64,000 bases of DNA. It comes from Pedobacter cryoconitis. Its GTDB lineage: Bacteria; Bacteroidota; Bacteroidia; Sphingobacteriales; Sphingobacteriaceae. Position 1 is the first letter of the stretch. The number at the start of each line of letters is the position of its first letter. Location: positions 208,342 to 272,341 of the forward strand of contig JAAAFW010000006.1 of NCBI GenBank assembly GCA_019352875.1, in the 5' to 3' direction. The position numbers and the translations under genes are program-made. The notes under the pieces are model-generated. The model worked only from the letters and a program-made list of their open reading frames with translations, had not been told where the DNA came from and made no database searches. Shown piece after piece: positions 61,338 through 64,000 of the stretch.

Positions 61338-62708
61338 ATGCAAGAGATCAAAAAATATGTAGAAGACAATAAACAAAGATTCCTGGATGAATTGTTTGAA
61401 TTGTTACGTTTTCCGTCAGTTAGTGCCGATCCGAAATACAAAGCTGATGTACTTAAAACAGCCGATTTCGTAGCAGCTAAACTGCAAGAAGCCGGTGCAG
61501 ATAAAGTAGAAATCTGTCAGACTGCAGGTTATCCGATTATTTACGGAGAGAAAATAATAGATCCATCATTACCTACGGTATTGGTTTACGGGCATTATGA
61601 TGTACAGCCTGCAGATCCTGTTGAATTATGGGATACTCCACCGTTTGAACCTACTGTTCGCGATGGTAAAATTTATGCACGTGGTGCATGCGATGACAAA
61701 GGACAGTTCTATATGCATGTAAAAGCATTTGAACTGATGATGAAGACGGATACACTGGCCTGCAACGTGAAATTCATGATTGAGGGTGAAGAGGAAGTGG
61801 GTTCATCTAACCTGGGTGTTTTTGTGAAAGCGAATGCAGAAAGACTGAAAGCAGATGTGGTTTTAATATCTGATACCTCGATGATCAGTATGGAAAATCC
61901 GTCAATTGAGACTGGTTTACGCGGTCTTGCTTATATGGAAGTAGAAGTAACAGGACCTAACAGAGACCTGCATTCTGGCGTATACGGTGGAGCAGTTGCA
62001 AATCCGATTACCATCTTATGCAAAATGATAGCTTCTCTCCACGATGAAAACAACCACATTGTAATTCCTGAATTTTATGATCGTGTAGTAGAATTGACTC
62101 CAGCTGAAAAGGAAGCTTTAAATTCTGCTCCTTTCGATCTGGAAGAGTATAAAAAAGATCTGGATATTCAGGCAGAATGGGGTGAGAAAGGATACTCGAC
62201 GTTAGAGCGGACTGGTACAAGACCGACACTGGAAGTGAATGGTATCTGGGGCGGTTATATAGGTGAAGGGGCTAAAACAGTATTACCTTCTAAAGCAAAT
62301 GCGAAAATCTCTATGCGTCTGGTACCTCACCAGAATTCTGAAGAGATATCTGCAATATTCCAGAAACATTTTGAGTCTATTGCACCTGAGTTTGTAAAAG
62401 TAAAGGTAACAGCACACCATGGTGGCGAACCGGTAGTCACACCAACAGATAGTATTGCTTACCGCGCAGCGGAGAAGGCTATTTTTGATAGTTTCGGTAA
62501 GAACCCAATCCCGACAAGAGGAGGTGGAAGTATTCCGATTGTAGCTTTGTTTGAAGATGTATTAGGCATTAAGTCTGTGTTGTTAGGCTTTGGTCTGGAT
62601 AGCGACGCATTGCATTCACCAAATGAGAAGTACGATATCTTTAACTATTACAAGGGTATCGAGACACTTCCTTTGTTCCATAAATATTTCGCGGAACTGA
62701 GTAAATAA
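61338..62708 (+). CDS. M20-family dipeptidase/metallopeptidase
   Basis: The 456-residue enzyme starts at ATG 61338 (MQEIKKYVEDNKQRFLDELF); the frame upstream crosses a terminator and promoter. Two-zinc site residues are visible: LVYGHYDVQPADP (His and Asp), YARGACDDKGQF (bridging Asp), EGEEEVGSSNLG (catalytic Glu and ligand), and a late GLDSDALHSPNEK (His). The dimerisation domain has TGPNRDLHSGVYGGAVANP. It is the dipeptidase (CNDP-like) branch of M20, so a role in peptide or amino-acid recycling is likely. It has its own promoter and terminator. Confidence 0.92.
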   Translation: MQEIKKYVEDNKQRFLDELFELLRFPSVSADPKYKADVLKTADFVAAKLQEAGADKVEICQTAGYPIIYGEKIIDPSLPTVLVYGHYDVQPADPVELWDTPPFEPTVRDGKIYARGACDDKGQFYMHVKAFELMMKTDTLACNVKFMIEGEEEVGSSNLGVFVKANAERLKADVVLISDTSMISMENPSIETGLRGLAYMEVEVTGPNRDLHSGVYGGAVANPITILCKMIASLHDENNHIVIPEFYDRVVELTPAEKEALNSAPFDLEEYKKDLDIQAEWGEKGYSTLERTGTRPTLEVNGIWGGYIGEGAKTVLPSKANAKISMRLVPHQNSEEISAIFQKHFESIAPEFVKVKVTAHHGGEPVVTPTDSIAYRAAEKAIFDSFGKNPIPTRGGGSIPIVALFEDVLGIKSVLLGFGLDSDALHSPNEKYDIFNYYKGIETLPLFHKYFAELSK

Positions 62709-62733
62709 TAGTAGTATAAGATTTAATCTCTGT

Positions 62734-62762
62734 AAAAAGGGCGGCCATAAGGCTGCCCTTTT
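62734..62762 (+). terminator. Terminator after the M20 gene
   Basis: GGGCGGCC pairs with GGCTGCCC (one G-T pair) around ATAA, preceded by A-run and followed by TTTT. Its end lies against the next gene's -7 box. Confidence 0.82.
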
Positions 62763-62763
62763 G

Positions 62764-62771
62764 TATTTTTG
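62764..62771 (+). promoter_or_regulatory. -7 box of the GH25 gene
   Basis: TATTTTTG lies 4 bases before the GTG at 62776. A -33 TTG at the right place is not seen, so confidence is limited. Confidence 0.4.
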
Positions 62772-62775
62772 TGCT

Positions 62776-63687
62776 GTGCCACCAGTTCAGAAGAAAACAA
62801 CAAACCCGGCCAGGCGCCAGGTTTCAGCCAAAAAAGTCTTACAACCCAATAAACCAGCTACACGGAAGCGAAAAGCACCAGCTAAGAAAACGAAGCCTTT
62901 TCCGCTTGCGCTTAAATTTGCCATCGCAGCTTTACTCCTTGTTCTGGCATCTCCTTTATATTATGGGTATATTTTAAAAATGTTTATCTCTGCGAAGCAA
63001 TGGGTAATGGATATCGGCGAAGATCCAAACTATCGTTCCTACAAGAGTTATGCAATCAGGATACCCAAAGGATATGAAATTCACGGAATTGATGTTTCTT
63101 CATACCAGGGGAAAATAGACTGGAAAATGGTTCGCGCGATGAAGGAAGACAAGGTTAAAGTTGATTTTGCATTTATTAAGGCTACCCAGGGAATATCTGG
63201 CGTTGATCCTTATTTTCAAAGGAACTGGAGAGAGGCACCGAAAGCTGGGGTAACCTGCGGTGCATATCATTATTTTATTCCAAGAAAGTCTGGTTTATGG
63301 CAGGCCAGATTTTTTCTGCAGACTGTTAAGTTCGAAACCGGTGATTTACCTCCTGTGGTAGACGTTGAAGAGTTAAGTGGTGTGGAGCCTCAGAAAATGC
63401 GCGCTGAGCTAAAAGATTTTCTGGACCATATTGAGCAAAAAACCAAAGTAAGACCTATTATTTATTCAGGGCTTGTATTTTACAGGGATTATTTAAAAGG
63501 GCATTTTGATGACTATCCACTTTGGATAGCGCATTACTACCAGGCAGAACTGAAGGCTGGTGCAAAGACAAAGTGGTTTTTCTGGCAGCATTCCGATCGT
63601 GCCAAAATCAGTGGTATTAACCATGTGGTGGACTTTAACGTATTTCGCGGCGATAGTCTCAGCTTTCAGCAGATGCTGATCAGATAA
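62776..63687 (+). CDS. GH25-family lysozyme, membrane anchored
   Basis: 303 residues from GTG 62776 (TTG 62761 is five codons upstream, inside the promoter). A Lys/Pro/Ala-rich cytoplasmic tail of about 45 residues (KKTTNPARRQVSAKK, then KRKAPAKKTKPFP) precedes one membrane helix (KFAIAALLLVLASPLYYGYI), so this is a type II anchored protein. The GH25 barrel follows: YEIHGIDVSSYQGKIDWKMV, FAFIKATQGI, AYHYF, the catalytic DxE in PVVDVEELSG, and YPLWIAHYYQ. It cuts the beta-1,4 bond of peptidoglycan from the periplasmic side. It is the last gene before the repeat array. Confidence 0.88.
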   Translation: MPPVQKKTTNPARRQVSAKKVLQPNKPATRKRKAPAKKTKPFPLALKFAIAALLLVLASPLYYGYILKMFISAKQWVMDIGEDPNYRSYKSYAIRIPKGYEIHGIDVSSYQGKIDWKMVRAMKEDKVKVDFAFIKATQGISGVDPYFQRNWREAPKAGVTCGAYHYFIPRKSGLWQARFFLQTVKFETGDLPPVVDVEELSGVEPQKMRAELKDFLDHIEQKTKVRPIIYSGLVFYRDYLKGHFDDYPLWIAHYYQAELKAGAKTKWFFWQHSDRAKISGINHVVDFNVFRGDSLSFQQMLIR

Positions 63688-63770
63688 TCTTCTTTAGCTT
63701 TTTACTAGCGGCAGAATACTTCTGGTTTTTCGTTAGATTGGCTTAGATTCTCTTTTGCTTTTCTGCGGGG
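63688..63770. other. Intergenic spacer before the repeat array, no gene seen
   Basis: This stretch follows the lysozyme gene and shows no frame, terminator or promoter that I can support. Confidence 0.4.
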
Positions 63771-63873
63771 TTGCCATACCCCTGCCATACCCTTCCTTTA
63801 CCCTTGCGATACCCGTTGATATACCATCTGGGTAAAGGAAGGGTATCGCAAGGGTAAAGGAAGGGTATATCAA
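63771..63873. repeat. Array of nine 11-base units in two opposed blocks
   Basis: From 63771 five units of the form TTnnnnTACCC follow each other (TTGCCATACCC, CTGCCATACCC, TTCCTTTACCC, TTGCGATACCC, then after one G TTGATATACCA). After TCT (63827-63829), four units of the reverse form GGGTAnnnnAA follow without gap: GGGTAAAGGAA, GGGTATCGCAA, GGGTAAAGGAA, GGGTATATCAA. Units with the same core pair across the centre, including a 28-base perfect inverted repeat (63787-63814 with 63841-63868), so a long hairpin or cruciform can form. No gene lies within it. I do not recognise a described family. Confidence 0.85.
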
Positions 63874-64000
63874 CCCGGGAGAATAACAGCAGGAAAGCGG
63901 GCTATAGGACAGGATTAAGTAATTGTGTACAGGACGGTTATTTTATTATTGGGTACTGAAAATCAATAGAATATGAAATAAGCGGGAACAATTATATATT
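63874..64000. other. End of window, no feature seen
   Basis: The stretch after the repeat array begins with the palindrome CCCGGG and then shows no frame or signal I can support before the window ends. Confidence 0.4.

Noticed and set aside
63771..63873. CRISPR array
   Set aside because: The units are 11 bases with no spacers of constant length, the blocks are in opposite orientation, and no cas gene is near.

Overview
The window looks like chromosome of a Sphingobacteriaceae member, probably Pedobacter or a close relative. The support is a SusC/SusD pair, fused SecDF, a DUF4290 and a DUF5522 protein, LytTR signalling, a class IIa aldolase, and many promoters of the Bacteroidota type (TTG, about 20 bases, TAnnTTTG). 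I saw no rRNA, tRNA, CRISPR array or intact insertion sequence.

Layout. 1-6.1 kb is housekeeping: the end of a metallo-beta-lactamase-fold nuclease, DUF5522 and MarR genes on + (stop/start overlaps); a methyltransferase, PAP2 phosphatase and ZIP transporter operon on -; then glmM and a cysteine desulfurase. 6.2-17.9 kb is more accessory: a LytS/LytT-type two-component pair, a stand-alone acyl-carrier-like protein, an outer-membrane protein, a full RND efflux set whose TolC-like gene carries a frameshift, two small proteins (one like a ferredoxin with odd cysteine spacing), then a scar of gene remnants and a Crp/Fnr regulator. 17.9-22.9 kb has ilvD, a 65-base hairpin, an NmrA-like oxidoreductase with its AraC regulator, decayed sequence and an acetyltransferase.

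23-51.6 kb is again mostly core: BSP-type metallopeptidase, accD, class II aldolase, iron-permease-like protein, HMG-CoA-lyase-like protein, secDF, folA-thyA, ispE-OsmC-metZ, LapA, a large peptidase/propeller/barrel protein, an EamA/LptG/tgt operon, a glycosyltransferase with rsmG, dprA, cystathionine beta-synthase, murA, DUF4290 and a UvrD helicase. Convergent genes here are repeatedly separated by long, near-perfect hairpins acting as two-way terminators. 51.8-61.2 kb is a small polysaccharide-utilisation-like locus: an AraC regulator, a six-hairpin glycosidase, a PhyH dioxygenase, and the divergent SusC/SusD pair. The window closes with an M20 dipeptidase, a GH25 lysozyme and, at 63771-63873, an array of nine 11-base units (form GGGTAnnnnAA) in two opposed blocks.

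Most unusual items: the 11-base phased repeat array, the hydrolase-plus-dioxygenase SusCD locus with an operator-like inverted repeat, the acyl-carrier protein beside the LytTR system, the remnant scar at 16.6-17.3 kb, and promoters whose -7 box sits 3-4 bases before the start codon. MurA has Asp in place of the catalytic Cys, and Tgt lacks the usual zinc cysteines.
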